59,039 bases of DNA from Isotricha intestinalis (GCA_023807065.1 JAJJLU010003532.1:1-59039), one strand, 5' to 3'; positions 9,496 to 20,820 are shown, numbered from the stretch's first letter. The notes: generated by a model from the sequence alone, not told the origin. Numbers and translations: made by a program.

Positions 9496-12400
9496 CTATT
9501 TATCATCATTTAAATTACCAAATAATAATTTTTTATAATTTTTATCTTCTTCTTCTTTATTTTTTTCTTTATTATTTTCTTTAGTTGAATTATCAAAAGT
9601 AAATAAAACAGAAGCTAAAACATTTCCAACATTTTGAATTCCAATAATTTTTAAATGATGAATAAATCTATATATTAATGTACTATAAGGATAAAATTTA
9701 TCTCTTTTCTCAAATTCACTAAATTTAATTTTAGCTTCTTTTAAATTCCATCTACTACCTTCACTAAAATAATAACTAATGTTTAATTTAGTTTCATTAA
9801 TTTTCACTTGTTTAAAATAAATTGGATATTCAATTTTTTCATTTTTATTTTCTTTTACTTTTTTATTTTCAATAACTTTTTTTTTTAAATCTTCTTCGTT
9901 TAATTCACTTTCATTAGAATTAGTATTAAAAAAAAATTCTAAAATAAAATCACATTGATATTTAGTAACATTAATAAAAAGAGGTTCTACTCCAATTTCT
10001 AAATAATCTAAAACATACCATTTACTTTCAGTTCCTATTGAAATATTTGAATCTTTTCTTCTAAATCTTAACATTTCTATTTTATTTTCATATATATTAT
10101 CATTCCTTTCTTTTTTATCTATTAAATTTTTGGAATTTAATAAAGATAAAATTATTTTATTTTTAATATTAAGTAAATCAAATATATTTATATCATATAT
10201 ATTTATTAATGTTTCTGATGATAAATCACTATATATTATATGCTCACCTTCAAATTTTTTCATTTCTAATTTAATATTTTCTTTTTTCTCTTTTTTTAAT
10301 GTCATAATAATTTTATCTAAAGAAAAAGAAATTTGTTTTATTTTTTTTTTTGTATTTTTTATTTTAATTTTATCTATAATTTTACTTTTAATTTCTTTGA
10401 TTTTGAATTTAATTAAATCTTCATTTCTACTATCAATAGATATTTTTTCTTCTGCATAAGTATCACCTCTATTAAAAATAAAAACTTTAATAATATTCAT
10501 AAAAGCTTCAAAATATTCTTTACTAAAATCTCCTATTAATTTATCAATTTTAATATTTATATAAGTAAATATTTCAATATTATTATTGTTTTTATTTTTA
10601 ACATTATTAATTTGTTCTTTAATAGAAAAAGAAATATTTGGTATATTCACCATTTGATTAAAGGAAGAATCATCTAAATAATATTTATTATCAGATGAAT
10701 TTCCAATAAAATAAATTATATGTTGATTACTGAAAGGAGGAATAAAAAGTAATAAATCTTTTATAATTAATTCCATTTTAAAATTTTTACTCTTTTCATT
10801 CATACATAATTTCTTTATTCCAAAAACACATTTTGACCTTGTTGCTAATAAAACTTTTGAATAAGTTAATTCATTTTCAATGCATACTTGAAAATCATTT
10901 ATTTCAAAAATAAAATTAAATCTTCCTAAATCAAAAGTTTTTTCTGATATTTTATCCTTTTCATCTTTTTCTTCTTCTATAGGATAAATTTTTAATAATA
11001 TATTATCTATAATATTTAATATATCTTCAAAAATTAATATATTTACCATATCCATATTTAATTTATTCCATGTTACTTTCATTTCATTTAAATTTATATT
11101 TAATTCTTCTAATTTTTTTTCATCTGATGAATCTCTTTTTAAATTTATATTATATATTTTTACTAAAGTATTATTAAAATCAAATTTTAATTCTTCAAAA
11201 TTATCTTCATATAATGAATAATCATTGTAATAATAATCAAATATTTTATTTTCTTTTTTACTATCAAAAATATTATTTATCAATAAATATTTAAAAGATT
11301 TTTCAATTGAAATTTCCATAAATTCATAAAAATTTTTTGTTATTTTCAAATTCATAAATTTTTCATTTGAAATATCTTTATCATATCTAAAAAATTTTTC
11401 ATCAATTAAATTATCTTCATTTAAACAAGATATAGTAAATAAATATATATTAGCATTTAATTCATCATATTGTTGAATTTCATTGATTAAGTTAATTGTA
11501 TATTTTATTGAAGCATTATACAATCTTAAAATATATCCAAAATATCCTCTTTCTTTTATTTCTTTATGAAAAGCAAATGTCGAATCATAATTATCTTTAT
11601 AATTCAATAAGTATATTAATTTAATATCAAATACTGTTATTATTATTTTTTTACTTGAAATATTTGATTGCTCTTTATTTTTTTCTGAAATTATTGATTT
11701 TATGGATTTATTTTCATTTATATTTTCATTAATGATATTATTATCATTCAAGAAAATATCATTTGATTTTTTCTGGGAAATTGTATTTCTATATAATATA
11801 TTTGTTTTATAATCATCTTTTATTGTTGATAAATTTTCACTATTTAAAATTTCTTTTGATATTTGATTATTAGCATTAAAATTAAACTTTTGAATCAATT
11901 CACATCTTTTATATAAATTTTCAATTATCTTAGAAAAGGTTTCTAAATAAGGAAAATTAATAAAAATAGTAAAACTTTGAGTATTTAAGATAAAAACATC
12001 TAATTTATTATTTCCGATATAATTATTTGCTCTAAATGTTTTATCAATATTTTTTATTTTTCTTAAACAATTACTAGGCAGATTTACTTTAATAATATCT
12101 CCATTTATATTCACTTCTAGAATAGGTAAAATTAATAATGGATAATCATTGTTTTTGCTGAAATTGAATCCAAATGTAAGATAATAAAGAGATAATTGAA
12201 TTTTATTTATATCATTTTCATTCTCTTTTGTCATCCCTAAATAATTAATATTTAAATATAATTTATTATATAACTCATTTGTTTTTGGATCTAAACATGT
12301 AATTATTCCTTGAATATTATTTATATATAAATATAATTTATCATATTGTTGAATTTTCTCTTCAGTTCCAAAATTATTTATTTCATTTATTTGAAAAGGA

Positions 12401-15400
12401 TATTTCTTTCTTGTTTCTAATAAATCAAAAACTAAAAGAAAAATTTTGTCAACAATTCTTATATCATTTAAAAATATTTTAGCATTATTTGTATAAACAC
12501 TTATATTTTCATATTTTGTTTTTCTAGATTGAATTTTTTTATTAAAAATTGAATAAGTTTTATAAATAAAAAAAACAGAATTTAACTGATTAACATCAAA
12601 CATATCAGAAATTAAAGTGTCTTCAACTTCGATTCTTAGATTTTCTATATGAATAATATTTAAATTTTCAAAATAAATATCAATCAAATTAAAATTAATA
12701 TTATTATTTTGAAAAAGAGTAATTTTATTATAATAAGATATAGTCTTTTGATAAATAATTCTATTATTATCTTCATTTACGTATAATTTCAATTCATTTA
12801 AACTTTCAGAATCATCTTCATTATTATCATTATTAAAATCTTTATTTAAATCTTTTTGATTTATATTTTCATTTTCTAAATAAAAACCTTTAATTTTAAT
12901 TTGAATTTGTTCACATTTAATATCATCTAAATAAGAATAAGTTTTTGAAGGAAAATTTAATATATTTTCTGGGTTAGTTTGAAAAATTGAGCAATTTGAG
13001 ATTAAACTTTGATTTATATTAATATTAATTTCATTTAAAAGAATATTACATTTATCTTTTTGTTCTAATTCATCAATTACAATTATTTTATAATCCTCAT
13101 CATTTTTATATTTATAATTCATATGAAAATCAATCCATTCAGGGAAAAATTGATAATAATTAATAATAGAAATTATAGTATAAATTAAAGTAAAAGAATA
13201 TATATTTAAATTTGTTGGTCCAAATTCTATATTTATCTCATTTATTTCTGGATTAAATCTAATATTACTTTTAGTTAAATTCAAAATTAAAGTTTTCTTT
13301 TTTAAAAAAACATTATCTAAATTTTGGTGATAAATTAACATTTTTGGAATTGAAATAATATCATCAATTACGAATTTAAAATCATTTATTTTTAAACTAA
13401 ATAAATCATTAAAATATACATAATAATACAATTTAATTTTTGGGAAATCAAGGAATAAAATATCTTTATTTAATTTATTTTTCTCTTTTTCAATTACTAC
13501 GTTTTTATTCAAATTATATTTATGACTAAATGTTAAAAAAGAAGACATAAATTTCATAATATCCATTAATATATCATCATAAATTAATAATAAAGTGTCA
13601 TCAAATTTAATATGAATATTAGAATTTTTTAAATCATCAATAATTGATAATTTTAATCCATTAATAATACAATTTGAAGAATATAAAGTTGAATATTTTT
13701 TAAAAAAATTAAGATATATAGGAGTAAAATCAATATTAAAAACACAACCTTTATTTTTTCTTTCATCAATTAATAATTTTATTGAAAAATTATTTAATTC
13801 ACTTTGAATAATTTCATCATGAATAATAATATTAACATTATCAAAATTCATATTTATAATATTCTGTTCATAAGGTTCTTCTCTATATTTAGATTCAAAA
13901 ATATTATTAGAAGAATATGTTTCCATTTTATCAATAGAAGATAAAACATTAAATATAATTTCAAAATATTTATCTAATTCTTTCTTTGAAATTATAATAT
14001 TTGAATTTGGTAAAACACTTTCAAATTTACTTAAAATTTGAGCTTCTCTTATTTGATGATAATAAATAACTTCTGAATTAAAGTTAAGAGAATAATTTTC
14101 TATTTCTAAAATTATTTTATCTAACTTTGATGATGATATTATTAAATCATTTAATTTTATTATTGATTGAGAATTCAATAATTTTAATTTTGTATTATCA
14201 TAAAAATAATTAAATGAATTACTTTTTGAAAATTGAATATTTGAAATTTGAATTCCACTAAAATTATAATTCTGATTATCACTTAATAAATTTATATTTA
14301 AATCTGTTAATTTTATTTTTATTTTTTTAATTTCATCTGAAATCATATTCAATAAAATTTCTTCTACACATTCAATTTTAAATTTTATTTCTTTAGATTC
14401 TAAAATTTGACTTAAAATATCAAAATTTTTTTTTTCATTATTGCTTTTTAACTCAAGAAAAATATTAAATTTAATTATTTCACTTATTAACTTCATTATA
14501 GTATTAATTGCTCTTGAAGATATTTTTATATATGAATGTTCAATTTCAACTTTTAGATTAATTGTATTATTAATAGATAAATTTGAAATAGGATAAAAGC
14601 CATATTCTAATTTAAAATTAACAAAAATTTTTTGAATATCTATAATATTAAATTCAGCATATTCATTTGAAAAATTATATAAAGAATTTTTTAAATGTTC
14701 GTTTTCTATATTATTAATATTTTTAATTTTGAAAGGATTAAAATTTTCTCCTTTTTTAAATTTTATATTTTTTGAATTAATATATTCTGTTACTTTTAAA
14801 TTATATATTAAAACCATAAGATGTATTTCCTTATGTTTATTTAATCCTTTAACCACACCAAAAACTCCTTTTTTCAAAGATATACAATAAAAAAAATCAT
14901 TTTCACTTAATTTAAAATTTAGTTCAAATTCTTGTAAAAGTAAATCAAAAAAAACCAAAATATTTCTTAATATTTTATCTTTTTCAGAAATATCTGTTTT
15001 TTTAATTAAATTATCAACATATTCTTCTTCTTGTAATAATTGTTTTTTTTCTTCTTTATTTAAATGATTTTCTATATATTTTTCTTTAATAATATTAAAA
15101 AATTTTTCTTTAATATCATATAAAATTCCTGTTTTTTTTTCAGGATTAGTATTTCTTTGAATAACAAAAGAATCAGAACTTTTTTTATTAATATTAGATG
15201 ATTTTATCGAAGAAGATAAATGATTTTTTAAAGTAAAAGTTACTTTCAATCCATTTGGATTTATTCTAAATCTTAACCATATTAAATATATTCTAAAATA
15301 ATCAATATGAACTCCAAGAAAAAAAAAATTATTATCAATATAGAAGTTTATATCTTTATATTTTAAATATCCTATTTGTTTAAAAGTTAATGTTTTAAGT

Positions 15401-15495
15401 ATTGTCTTTGATAAAATAATGAGAAGTATATAAATAATAACTGAAGGTAATGAAATTAATAGAACTATTAATGAAATTAAAAAGATGAATTGCAT
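9496..15495 (-). CDS. Bridge-like lipid-transfer protein (Fmp27/SABRE/Hobbit type)
   Basis: The largest gene here, 1999 residues, single exon, ending in TAG. Residues about 4-34 are a hydrophobic ER-type anchor, followed by alternating beta strands for almost the whole length, as expected of a hydrophobic-groove rod that moves phospholipids at membrane contact sites. Two ends point to the Fmp27/SABRE/Hobbit (BLTP2) branch: the start (IGYLKYKDINFYIDN then FRIYLIWLRFRINPNG) and the C-terminal strands YFKQVKINETKLNISY and LIYRFIHHLKIIG. It lacks the VAB and DH-like C-terminal modules of VPS13. It is shorter than animal Hobbit (about 2200). The alternative is the Csf1/Tweek branch. Assignment rests on recognition of strand patterns, not alignment. 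Confidence 0.65.
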   Translation of the reverse strand: MQFIFLISLIVLLISLPSVIIYILLIILSKTILKTLTFKQIGYLKYKDINFYIDNNFFFLGVHIDYFRIYLIWLRFRINPNGLKVTFTLKNHLSSSIKSSNINKKSSDSFVIQRNTNPEKKTGILYDIKEKFFNIIKEKYIENHLNKEEKKQLLQEEEYVDNLIKKTDISEKDKILRNILVFFDLLLQEFELNFKLSENDFFYCISLKKGVFGVVKGLNKHKEIHLMVLIYNLKVTEYINSKNIKFKKGENFNPFKIKNINNIENEHLKNSLYNFSNEYAEFNIIDIQKIFVNFKLEYGFYPISNLSINNTINLKVEIEHSYIKISSRAINTIMKLISEIIKFNIFLELKSNNEKKNFDILSQILESKEIKFKIECVEEILLNMISDEIKKIKIKLTDLNINLLSDNQNYNFSGIQISNIQFSKSNSFNYFYDNTKLKLLNSQSIIKLNDLIISSSKLDKIILEIENYSLNFNSEVIYYHQIREAQILSKFESVLPNSNIIISKKELDKYFEIIFNVLSSIDKMETYSSNNIFESKYREEPYEQNIINMNFDNVNIIIHDEIIQSELNNFSIKLLIDERKNKGCVFNIDFTPIYLNFFKKYSTLYSSNCIINGLKLSIIDDLKNSNIHIKFDDTLLLIYDDILMDIMKFMSSFLTFSHKYNLNKNVVIEKEKNKLNKDILFLDFPKIKLYYYVYFNDLFSLKINDFKFVIDDIISIPKMLIYHQNLDNVFLKKKTLILNLTKSNIRFNPEINEINIEFGPTNLNIYSFTLIYTIISIINYYQFFPEWIDFHMNYKYKNDEDYKIIVIDELEQKDKCNILLNEINININQSLISNCSIFQTNPENILNFPSKTYSYLDDIKCEQIQIKIKGFYLENENINQKDLNKDFNNDNNEDDSESLNELKLYVNEDNNRIIYQKTISYYNKITLFQNNNINFNLIDIYFENLNIIHIENLRIEVEDTLISDMFDVNQLNSVFFIYKTYSIFNKKIQSRKTKYENISVYTNNAKIFLNDIRIVDKIFLLVFDLLETRKKYPFQINEINNFGTEEKIQQYDKLYLYINNIQGIITCLDPKTNELYNKLYLNINYLGMTKENENDINKIQLSLYYLTFGFNFSKNNDYPLLILPILEVNINGDIIKVNLPSNCLRKIKNIDKTFRANNYIGNNKLDVFILNTQSFTIFINFPYLETFSKIIENLYKRCELIQKFNFNANNQISKEILNSENLSTIKDDYKTNILYRNTISQKKSNDIFLNDNNIINENINENKSIKSIISEKNKEQSNISSKKIIITVFDIKLIYLLNYKDNYDSTFAFHKEIKERGYFGYILRLYNASIKYTINLINEIQQYDELNANIYLFTISCLNEDNLIDEKFFRYDKDISNEKFMNLKITKNFYEFMEISIEKSFKYLLINNIFDSKKENKIFDYYYNDYSLYEDNFEELKFDFNNTLVKIYNINLKRDSSDEKKLEELNINLNEMKVTWNKLNMDMVNILIFEDILNIIDNILLKIYPIEEEKDEKDKISEKTFDLGRFNFIFEINDFQVCIENELTYSKVLLATRSKCVFGIKKLCMNEKSKNFKMELIIKDLLLFIPPFSNQHIIYFIGNSSDNKYYLDDSSFNQMVNIPNISFSIKEQINNVKNKNNNNIEIFTYINIKIDKLIGDFSKEYFEAFMNIIKVFIFNRGDTYAEEKISIDSRNEDLIKFKIKEIKSKIIDKIKIKNTKKKIKQISFSLDKIIMTLKKEKKENIKLEMKKFEGEHIIYSDLSSETLINIYDINIFDLLNIKNKIILSLLNSKNLIDKKERNDNIYENKIEMLRFRRKDSNISIGTESKWYVLDYLEIGVEPLFINVTKYQCDFILEFFFNTNSNESELNEEDLKKKVIENKKVKENKNEKIEYPIYFKQVKINETKLNISYYFSEGSRWNLKEAKIKFSEFEKRDKFYPYSTLIYRFIHHLKIIGIQNVGNVLASVLFTFDNSTKENNKEKNKEEEDKNYKKLLFGNLNDDK

Positions 15496-16059
15496 AAAAA
15501 TTTTAATTTTCTAAATAAAAAAATAAATATATGAACTTTTTATTGCATATTTAAATTATTTATAAATAATATATATAATTAATGAAAAAAGTAATATTCT
15601 TTCCATAATTATTTAAATGAATGAAGCAATAAGAGAATAGGAATTAAAAAAATATAATTTACTCTAAAAAATGAATTTGAAAACTATATTAGAAAAAAAA
15701 ACATTTTCAAATAACATTTAATTTTTTATGATCATCATTTAAATCACTTAATAATAAGGAAATTTCTCCTTCTAATGAGATTATTGAAGAAATTTTAATT
15801 GATTATTTTCATTAAATAAAAGATAATCTCATATATAAAATAAATAAGAGAATAACTTGTACAAATTTTAATATTTTAATTGAATAATTATTTTCTTTTC
15901 ATTTTTTGAAAATTTATTATTTCATATTTTTTAAGGGTAACTAAAAAAAGTATTTAAATCTATTTTTCATTAAATATTAATCATATATTTAATAAGTTTT
16001 ATTATATATTATTTAATTAATACTATATATATTTATAATAGAATAATATATAAGATATT
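15496..16059. other. Intergenic region with a possible coding remnant
   Basis: 564 bp between two minus-strand genes; it should contain the promoter of the lipid-transfer gene. On the plus strand, 15732-15910 reads as a coding-like frame (EISPSNEIIEEILIDYF, then DNLIYKINKRITCTNFN) broken by two in-frame TAA. It has no good start and no GT-AG intron that repairs it. It is best taken as an eroded gene fragment or chance. Nothing else is visible. Confidence 0.35.
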
Positions 16060-17001
16060 TTATTCTAGTTTATTCCAAAGAGAAGAAAATTTAATTTTTT
16101 CACTATTGTTAATATGTTCATTTAACTTATTTTCATAAGTATCTACTTTTATACTAAAATTACAATTACAATCATTATCATATATTATAATTTTATCAGT
16201 TAAATCAATAATATTATTTTTTCTATTAATAAATTGAGTAGCAAAAGGTGTTCCAGAACAAGTTTTAATACTTAAAGGAGAATATAAATCATTTTGATTA
16301 TTATCTTTTTCTTCATCATATATTTTAATCCTTAATTTTTTCTTTTTTAAATTCCCTTTTTTTATTCTTTGTTTTTTTAAATTTTTACTTGTTAAATTTG
16401 AATAAAAACCTACTTTTTTTTCATCATCTCTATTAGAACAACTATAATTAATTTTTTCATTTTTAAAAATCAATTTAATAATTAAATCTTTATTAACAGC
16501 ATCATAAGGAATTTTATTTTTTTTCATTAAAAAATAAATTTTTTCAGTATTATATTTATTAATATCAATCCCATTATTCACAAAAATTTTTTCTTTTATA
16601 ATTTGTTTAATAATTTTTCTAATAAATTTCCTGAATTTTGAATAAAAATGATTTTTAATAGAATTATCAGTTCTTCCAGGAAGAAATTTAGCAATTTCAC
16701 TCCATTTGTTTCCTAATTCATATTGTTTTTTTAAAAGAATATTTTCTTCTTCTTCATTCCATATATTTTTTATTATTTTTGGATCTAAATGATTATGATA
16801 TCTTTCTCTACATTGTTTACCACTTCTAATTTTATTGTTAAATTTATTATTTAGTTCATTTGATATTACACTCCAATTCCCTTTCCCATATTTTGATACT
16901 AATAATTTAATATAATCATCTTCTTCTTTTATCCATGGATTCCTCTTTTTTATTATTTTGAAACGATGATTTTCTTTCTCTGAAAAAGCTGTTTTTTCCA
17001 T
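16060..17001 (-). CDS. R2R3 Myb transcription factor
   Basis: 313 residues. Two tandem Myb repeats lie at about residues 22-73 and 75-121. R2 shows WIKEEDDYIKLLVSKYGKG-NW and the recognition helix RSGKQCRERYHNHLDP. R3 shows the W-N-E-E-E start, NKWSEIAKFLPGRTDNSIKNHF and the third aromatic. These recognition helices match animal c-Myb-type R2R3 almost residue for residue, so binding to a YAACNG-type site is plausible. The rest is a basic, low-complexity tail with a Lys-rich cluster near residues 205-225 that could be a nuclear signal. The start is the ATG 21 codons before the first Trp. It probably regulates transcription, possibly cell-cycle genes. Confidence 0.9.
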   Translation of the reverse strand: MEKTAFSEKENHRFKIIKKRNPWIKEEDDYIKLLVSKYGKGNWSVISNELNNKFNNKIRSGKQCRERYHNHLDPKIIKNIWNEEEENILLKKQYELGNKWSEIAKFLPGRTDNSIKNHFYSKFRKFIRKIIKQIIKEKIFVNNGIDINKYNTEKIYFLMKKNKIPYDAVNKDLIIKLIFKNEKINYSCSNRDDEKKVGFYSNLTSKNLKKQRIKKGNLKKKKLRIKIYDEEKDNNQNDLYSPLSIKTCSGTPFATQFINRKNNIIDLTDKIIIYDNDCNCNFSIKVDTYENKLNEHINNSEKIKFSSLWNKLE

Positions 17002-17097
17002 TTTTTTTAAGTTTTTTAATTAATTTTTTAATATTGGAATTTATATATTTAAAGAAAAATAATAATTTTATTTAATAAAATATAATAATTAATAAAA

Positions 17098-18802
17098 ATG
17101 AATTATTTTAAAACATTTGATTATATATCAGAATAATCTCATTTAATATTTAATAGAAAAGGTGAAATTCAAAATAAAACAATATATGGAGGAATAATAT
17201 ATTTAATCTCAATATTTTTGATAATATCAACAGGAATATTTTTTTATAAAATTAATAAACCAATACACAAAATCTTTAATAACATCAATAGAAACATCAC
17301 CTTATTTAAATTTAACTCAATTAACAGAAGTTCCGTTTTTATTTAGATATATCATATAATAATAATGATAAATTATATAAAATAACTTTAAATTTTTTGT
17401 TATTGAGGAACAAATTCTTCAGAACAATCAATTAAAAAAATTAGACTACATGATTTTGATTTATTATTTGAAAAATGTGATATTAATAAAACTTTGGTCT
17501 TATAAAAATCTTTTTTCTAATATGTATGATTTAAATACTTTTTATTATCCTCAAATTAGAAAATCTATTTTCACTGTTCATGGTATTTATAGTTATATTT
17601 TACCTTTTTCTTATTGTAATTTTATATTAGTAAATGTAATATTAATCAAGATAATAATTGTTATGAAGAAAAACAAATTAATTATATTGTGTCTGATGTA
17701 TACTTAGATTTTAGAACCGTCGATTATGGAATTAATTCAACAAGAAAAATTTTGAAAGTTCCAAATCTTTTTAATGAAAGATTTATGATATCTTTAAGTG
17801 TTCATAAAAGAATTTGGATGTTAATAAATAATATTAACTATATAACTGATAATGGATTATTTTTCAATGTAAATGAAGAAAAAACATTTTTCCAATTTAG
17901 TAATATAAGATATGATTTTGATTAAAAAATAATAATAATGAAACAACATTTAAAGATACTTTTATTGCCTTTACAATTTCTTCTACTGGAAACACTCTTT
18001 TTTATAATAGAAAATTTTTTTTAAATTCAAGATTATAGTGCAACATTAAGTGGTATTATTAAATTAATTATAGTTTTGGCCGTTTCTTTTAATTTTTTCT
18101 TTTCTCAAAATCGATATAATTGAAAATTAATTAATTATTTTCTTATTTATGAAAATCAAATTAATTTAAAATATGAAAATAAAAAAAATTAGGAAAAGAA
18201 TTTTCTGCTGAGCCAAATAATTTCTTTTAATTATAATAATATTAATTACCAATATGGAATTTCTAATTCTCAAAATAGAATTTCTGGACCATTAAATCAT
18301 AATTATATTACTGTAGATATAAAATATTGATAACTTGATTTCTTTATTTACTTTAAATAATAATAATTTGAAAAGAAAAAATTCATTGAAAGATTAAAAT
18401 CTTCATCTTTTTCTTGGTAAACATGATAAAATTATAATGAAAAGAACTTTAAAAATGAAAAAAAAAATATAAAGTTCTGGTTATTTTTTATCTTATTTAA
18501 TGTATGCTAGAAGGCAAAAAGATAAATTTGAACTTATTTATGATTTTGAATTAATAAATGAAAATTTAAATGTGATTAAAATTTTAAGTAAGTTATTAAA
18601 AGGAGAAAAAATTTATTAAATATTAGATAATTATAATTATAAAAAAGAATATTATTTCAATCATAATATTAAATTAAATAATAATAATTTTAATATAATG
18701 AAAAGAAATAATTCTTCAAAAATGAAAAATTGTGGAATAAAAATTACTTCTCCAAATAATGTATCATATAATTCAACAATGAAATTGGAAATTGATAAAT
18801 AA
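17098..18802 (+). pseudogene. Decayed multi-pass membrane protein gene (ciliate family)
   Basis: An ATG at 17098 begins YFKTFDYISE, an in-frame TAA, then FNRKGEIQNKTIYGGIIYLISIF, matching the N-terminal membrane segment of a large transmembrane family I know from Tetrahymena and Paramecium. Further matching blocks lie in different frames: NTFYYPQIRK (about 17540), VSDVYLDFRTVDYGIN (17689-17925), FIAFTISSTGNTLFYNRKFF, IQDYSATLSGIIKLIIVLA (about 18030) and YARRQKDKFELIYDFELINE (about 18505). They are separated by at least four frame changes and several TAA/TAG/TGA, including a TGA where Trp is likely. No set of GT-AG introns that I tried repairs it. It is a long-dead or badly eroded gene; sequencing indels could add some breaks but not all. 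Confidence 0.75.
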
Positions 18803-18892
18803 AGAATATTATAAATAAAATTGAAAATAAATATTAATATAAATATATTAAATTACTTATTTTTAAATTTTATTTAATTCTTATTTTTTAAA

Positions 18893-19516
18893 ATGAATCC
18901 TCATGAATTTAATATGAATAGAAAATTTGCTGATTTATATAATCAAATAAATAATTTAAATTCAAATTCATATTCAAAAGAAATTAATAATTTATCTTCA
19001 TTGAAAAACAAATTATTTAACAATAATAATTCTTATAGTTCAAAAATATCAGATCAAAAATTATTAATGTATGATTTAATAAAGAAACAACCAAAGAAAC
19101 AAAATTTTTATGAAAATTTGCCAATGAATATAGATTCAAAAATAAAAAATGAAACAAAAAATTTTTTAAAATCAAGAACAATTTTTGATATTCCTTCAAA
19201 TGAATCAGATAACAATCCTTTATTTAAATTTAATAGAAAAATAAAAAATGATAATGATAATTTTAAAAAGAAATATAGTGAAATAGAAGATTATACAGAA
19301 CGTTTAAAGGGAATAAGACCTTATCAAAATAAATCAAATAAAATAAATTATACTTATAAATCTGATTTACTTAGTATTAAAATAGGAGAAAATAATATTT
19401 CTAAATTTGATAAATTAAAAAATGATATTATTCAAATTTTAAGAAATGATAAAAATAAAAATTCAAGAAATTCACAATCAATTAGTTTTAAAACAAATAA
19501 AACTTTTAATTTTTAA
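18893..19516 (+). CDS. Unknown basic Asn/Lys-rich protein
   Basis: 207 residues, no recognised domain. Composition is dominated by Asn, Lys, Ser and Asp with no hydrophobic segment. The middle has a more ordered stretch (YTERLKGIRPYQNKSNKINY, about residues 136-155) and the C-terminal 45 residues are predicted helical then Ser/Asn-rich. Its start, MNPHEFNMNRKFADLY, is preceded by an A/T-only leader. The gene converges on the SHIPPO gene at 19573 with 56 bp between. Short disordered proteins of this type are common among ciliary microtubule proteins, but nothing here proves that role. Confidence 0.6.
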   Translation: MNPHEFNMNRKFADLYNQINNLNSNSYSKEINNLSSLKNKLFNNNNSYSSKISDQKLLMYDLIKKQPKKQNFYENLPMNIDSKIKNETKNFLKSRTIFDIPSNESDNNPLFKFNRKIKNDNDNFKKKYSEIEDYTERLKGIRPYQNKSNKINYTYKSDLLSIKIGENNISKFDKLKNDIIQILRNDKNKNSRNSQSISFKTNKTFNF

Positions 19517-19572
19517 ATAAAATTTATTTAAAAAAAATTATAATAATAGAATAAATAAAAAAAAAATAGTAT

Positions 19573-20820
19573 TTATACATATTGAATATTATAAGATTTT
19601 TTATGCCAATCAAAATAACTATCTTCACCATAATAATTAGGTAAATTTAATTTATTTTGATTATTAAAAATTTCTTCTTTTTCTTTATAATAAATAATTC
19701 TATTATTTTTTTTAACATAATTAATAATATTTTTTGTATAAGTTCCAGGACCAATATTTTCTCCAGTAGAATATTTTTGTTTTTCAAATTTTTTTGATTG
19801 AATTCCAAAAGGAGCAGAATTATTTAAATTTAATTTCATTTTTTTTTCATTTTTTTTCTCAATAGAATAAATATTTGAATCATAATCAAAAGTAGAAAAA
19901 AGGTCTTTTTCTTCTTTTTTATTTTTTTTATCTTTTAATATTTTATAAATATATTTCTTATTATTATTATTATTATTATTCCATTCATTTAATTTTATAT
20001 AATTCCCAGGACCAGGAAAATTTTCATTTAAATGTTTTTCTTTAAATCTTTTTTCACAAGAATTAAAAGAATGAATATTCGAAAAATTTTTTTTTAAAAA
20101 ATTATGTGCAATATTATAATTTCCAGGACCTGGAATCATATTATTTTCACTTTCACTTTTTCTTAATTTAATCACTTTTGGATTATATTTAAATATTCTT
20201 TTTTTTATAAAACTTTCATTTTCTTTAAAATAAGAACCTGGACCAACTTTTTCATTATTATTATTTTTTTTTAAATATTTAGATGATGAACTTCCAAAAA
20301 ATTGAAATTCTTCTTTTATTGGCATTTTATAATAATTATTTCTTAAACAATTAATTGAATAATTTCTTCTTAGTTTATTATGCTTTAATTCTAATAATTT
20401 ATTTTCTTCATAATAATAATCTCTTTTAAATTTTTCTTCTTCAATTTCTTTTTTTGTATTATTTACTTTTTTTTTTTTATTTATTTTTGGAAGTGGTTTT
20501 TTTATTGATTCATTAAATTTTTGAAAACTTGAATAATTTGTTATTGGAGTAATTAAATTATTATTAATAGAATAAAAAGAATTTGATGTTTTTAAATTTT
20601 TCTTTATTAATTTAAATAAATGTTCTCTTTTTCTTTTTAAATTATTTACCATAAAATTTTTATGTATTTGACTTAAACAAAAATTCTTTTCTTGATTATT
20701 AAAAAAAAAATCTTTTCCTGTTTTTGAAGAATTTCTAGTTATACTTATTAAATTTTCATCAAAAGGATTAAAAGAAGTATTAAATAAATGATTAGTGATA
20801 TTATTTTCTACAATTGACAT
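19573..20820 (-). CDS. SHIPPO / sperm-tail PG-rich repeat protein
   Basis: 415 residues, strongly basic, with at least four STPGR (SHIPPO) repeats: VGPGSYFK, IPGPGNYNI, FPGPGNYIK and IGPGTYTK, spaced 35-115 residues apart, plus an SAPFGIQSKKFE block characteristic of the repeat lead-in. SHIPPO proteins (ODF3/CIMAP group) decorate axonemal microtubules and appear as inner proteins of ciliary doublets. This is good evidence that the organism builds cilia or flagella. N-terminal 150 residues are polar without repeats. A run of Asn (positions near 19966-19980 in DNA) interrupts one spacer. The start is the ATG after an A/T leader. Confidence 0.88.
   Translation of the reverse strand: MSIVENNITNHLFNTSFNPFDENLISITRNSSKTGKDFFFNNQEKNFCLSQIHKNFMVNNLKRKREHLFKLIKKNLKTSNSFYSINNNLITPITNYSSFQKFNESIKKPLPKINKKKKVNNTKKEIEEEKFKRDYYYEENKLLELKHNKLRRNYSINCLRNNYYKMPIKEEFQFFGSSSSKYLKKNNNNEKVGPGSYFKENESFIKKRIFKYNPKVIKLRKSESENNMIPGPGNYNIAHNFLKKNFSNIHSFNSCEKRFKEKHLNENFPGPGNYIKLNEWNNNNNNNKKYIYKILKDKKNKKEEKDLFSTFDYDSNIYSIEKKNEKKMKLNLNNSAPFGIQSKKFEKQKYSTGENIGPGTYTKNIINYVKKNNRIIYYKEKEEIFNNQNKLNLPNYYGEDSYFDWHKKSYNIQYV

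Noticed and set aside
10130..10459. 109-residue plus-strand frame inside the lipid-transfer gene
   Set aside because: Shadow of the large minus-strand gene; Ile/Phe/Ser composition mirrors its codons.
17098..18802. Reading TAA/TAG as glutamine (ciliate code) to rescue the membrane gene
   Set aside because: Frame changes and a TGA remain, and every intact gene here uses TAA/TAG only as terminators.
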